Source: Alphaproteobacteria bacterium (GTDB taxonomy: Bacteria > Pseudomonadota > Alphaproteobacteria > Micavibrionales > SZUA-601). From it: DNA of 7,093 bases. Below, piece after piece: positions 5,660 through 7,093 of this stretch; the stretch's first letter is position 1; every line of letters begins with the position of its first letter. The stretch covers positions 1 through 7,093 of the forward strand of contig JAQGJA010000037.1 of assembly GCA_028290805.1 (NCBI GenBank), in the 5' to 3' direction. Below the pieces are notes generated by a model. That model was not told where the DNA came from. It did no database searches and saw only the letters and a list, made by a program, of their open reading frames with translations. The position numbers were made by a program, and so were the translations under genes.

Positions 5660-5829
5660 TTGCTGGCTTTCGGTGCGCGCACGCGGTATTCCCCCAGCAG
5701 GGCGACATCCAGTTTCTGCCATTCCACCTTGGGAAATTTTACAGCCTGGATCAGGGTTTTTCGGGTAAAGCGCATAATGGACTCCAGTAACGGATCAAAC
5801 CCTTTACAGCGTAAAAAGCCCATATCCAC
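5647..5829 (-). CDS. Unrecognised short ORF, possibly the 3' remnant of a lost gene
   Basis: The frame is open from about 5870 to the TGA at 5647-5649. Only a GTG at 5829 or an ATG at 5823 gives a start in its front part, and neither has a clear ribosome binding site. The 60-residue product includes KTLIQAVKFPKVEW and LLGEYRVRAPKASKWPA. It is mixed hydrophobic and basic, with no signal peptide or membrane segment. I do not recognise the family. Its last 13 bases overlap the start of the broken HVA1-type gene, an arrangement typical of translationally coupled genes. The codons before the GTG also read as plausible protein (GFITPLFEAGY), so the original gene may have started farther upstream and lost its 5' part near dnaJ. 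A chance ORF remains possible. Confidence 0.3.
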   Translation of the reverse strand: MDMGFLRCKGFDPLLESIMRFTRKTLIQAVKFPKVEWQKLDVALLGEYRVRAPKASKWPA

Positions 5830-5876
5830 GTAACCTGCTTCGAATAATGGCGTAATAAACCCAATATCCTATAAGC

Positions 5877-5907
5877 GGAAGATCAGTTTTAATCCTTTAG
5901 ATCTTCC
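5877..5907 (-). terminator. Stem-loop at the 3' end of dnaJ (weak terminator candidate)
   Basis: GGAAGATC (5877-5884) and GATCTTCC (5900-5907) form a perfect 8-bp inverted repeat with a 15-nt loop that contains the dnaJ stop codon. There is no T-run after it on the dnaJ strand, so it may stabilise the mRNA end rather than stop transcription. Confidence 0.3.
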
Positions 5908-7067
5908 CAGAACTCCTTCACACGCGTAAAGAACCCCTGGGCTTCCGGAGAATTATTCTTGCCGTCCTTGCTGGCCTGGCCGTCGAAATCCTGCAGGATT
6001 TCTTTCTGGCGCTTGCTTAGATTTACCGGCGTTTCGACGGCGATTTCGACATACATGTCGCCGCGGTTGCTGGACCGGATGATCGACATGCCCTTGCCGG
6101 ACAGGCGCATCTGGGTGCCGTTCTGGGTGCCGGCGGGGACGTTCATCTTGACGCGGCCGCCATCGATGGTGGGCACTTCCACCGCACCGCCCAAAGCGGC
6201 TGTGACCATGGGCACGGGGACGCGGCAGAAAAGCTGGGTTTCCTCGCGCTTGAACAAACGGTGCGGTTTCACCGCCATTTCGACATAAAGATCCCCGCTT
6301 GGGCCGCCGCGCAAGCCGGCCTCGCCTTCGCCGGCCAGGCGGATGCGCGTGCCGTCATCGACGCCGGCCGGGATATTGACCTCCAGCTTGCGTTCCTTGC
6401 GCCTGCGCCCCTGGCCGTTACAGGATTTGCAGGGGGATTTGGTGATTTTCCCGGACCCGCTGCAGGTCGGACAGCTGCGCTCGACCGTAAAAAACCCGCT
6501 TTGCGCGCGCACGACGCCGCGCCCCGTACAGGTGGGACAGGTTTCCACGCCGGTCCCGGGTTCCGCGCCGCTGCCTTTACAGACTTCGCATTCGGCCATG
6601 ACGGGGATATTCAGATTGGCCTTGGTTCCTTTAAAAGCCTGTTCCAGGCTGATTTCCAGCGTATAGCGCAGATCGCTGCCGCGCTGGGCCGCATTGGCCC
6701 CGCGCCCGCCGCCACCGGCGCCGGGACGGCCGCCCCCCATGAAATCGCCGAACATCTCTTCGAAAATATCCGAGAAGGAACCCGGATCAAACCCCGCGCC
6801 GCCGCCCATCCCGCCAGCCCCCGGGCCCGGCCCGCGCCCGCCTTCAAAGGCCGCATGGCCGAAACGGTCATAAGCCCCGCGCTTCTGATCGTCTTTTAAA
6901 ACGTCATAGGCTTCGTTCAATTCCTTGAACTTGGTCTCCGCTTCCTTGTTGCCGGGGTTTTTATCCGGGTGATACTGCATGGCCATCTTGCGATAGGCTT
7001 TTTTCATCTCGTCGGCGCTTGCACCTTTTTGCACGCCCAAAATTTCGTAATAATCACGCTTTGCCAT
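5889..7067 (-). CDS. dnaJ: Chaperone protein DnaJ (Hsp40, type I)
   Basis: DnaJ brings unfolded clients to DnaK and stimulates its ATPase. The 392-residue protein has all parts of a type I J-protein. The J-domain (1-70) carries HPD at 33-35. A glycine/phenylalanine-rich linker follows (about 70-130), here very glycine-rich, with GFDPGSFSDIFEEMFGDF in its middle. The zinc-binding region has four CxxCxGxG repeats with cysteine pairs at 160/163, 177/180, 199/202 and 213/216. Two C-terminal substrate-binding domains with PAGVDDGT (233-240) and PAGTQNGT (311-318) complete it. The ATG at 7067 has GGGG (7075-7078) 7 nt upstream. The usual partner dnaK, if next to it, would be beyond the window edge; the 26 bases left show no recognisable dnaK end. 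The gene points toward the decayed region and the candidate origin. Confidence 0.98.
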   Translation of the reverse strand: MAKRDYYEILGVQKGASADEMKKAYRKMAMQYHPDKNPGNKEAETKFKELNEAYDVLKDDQKRGAYDRFGHAAFEGGRGPGPGAGGMGGGAGFDPGSFSDIFEEMFGDFMGGGRPGAGGGGRGANAAQRGSDLRYTLEISLEQAFKGTKANLNIPVMAECEVCKGSGAEPGTGVETCPTCTGRGVVRAQSGFFTVERSCPTCSGSGKITKSPCKSCNGQGRRRKERKLEVNIPAGVDDGTRIRLAGEGEAGLRGGPSGDLYVEMAVKPHRLFKREETQLFCRVPVPMVTAALGGAVEVPTIDGGRVKMNVPAGTQNGTQMRLSGKGMSIIRSSNRGDMYVEIAVETPVNLSKRQKEILQDFDGQASKDGKNNSPEAQGFFTRVKEFWEDLKD

Positions 7068-7093
7068 TCATCAGCCCCGTTCGCATGTTTTGA

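Noticed and set aside
6261..6899. A 212-codon plus-strand open frame opposite dnaJ
   Set aside because: It is alanine-rich shadow coding opposite the glycine-rich linker and zinc region of dnaJ.
1..7093. CRISPR arrays, tRNA or rRNA genes, insertion sequences
   Set aside because: No regularly spaced direct repeats, cloverleaf-like tRNA sequence, rRNA sequence or transposase reading frame was seen.

Overview
The window reads as an ordinary chromosomal segment of an alphaproteobacterium. No taxonomic marker was searched, so this placement is inference. It rests on DNA signals in the 5.1-5.35 kb gap: GANTC sites of the CcrM methylation type, a full CtrA box (TTAA-N7-TTAA), an IHF-type site and DnaA boxes. 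These belong to the Caulobacter-type cell-cycle toolkit. The housekeeping genes are of normal bacterial type.

Layout, left to right. At 1-871 (minus) is the N-terminal 290 residues of a single-chain class II glycyl-tRNA synthetase, cut by the window edge. At 872-1010 is an intergenic palindromic (REP/BIME-like) element. At 1011-2078 (minus) is queA, for queuosine tRNA modification. At 2079-2214 is a second element of the same architecture. At 2215-2652 and 2714-3151 (plus) are two tandem, related single-EamA-domain membrane proteins, each exactly 145 residues. At 3152-5047 (minus) is uvrC, whose stop codon directly abuts the stop of the second EamA gene. At 5048-5888 is an 841-bp stretch with no intact gene. 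Its uvrC-side part looks like a replication origin or a cell-cycle control region. Its dnaJ-side part holds the remains of a small HVA1/DUF2945-type (Tudor-like) gene and of an unrecognised ORF. At 5889-7067 (minus) is dnaJ.

The genes do not form one pathway. They cover translation and tRNA modification (glycyl-tRNA synthetase, QueA), small-molecule transport (the EamA pair), nucleotide excision repair (UvrC) and protein folding (DnaJ). The most interesting parts are the candidate oriC between uvrC and the decayed genes, the paired half-size transporters, the matched palindromic elements flanking queA, and the multiply frameshifted HVA1-type gene.
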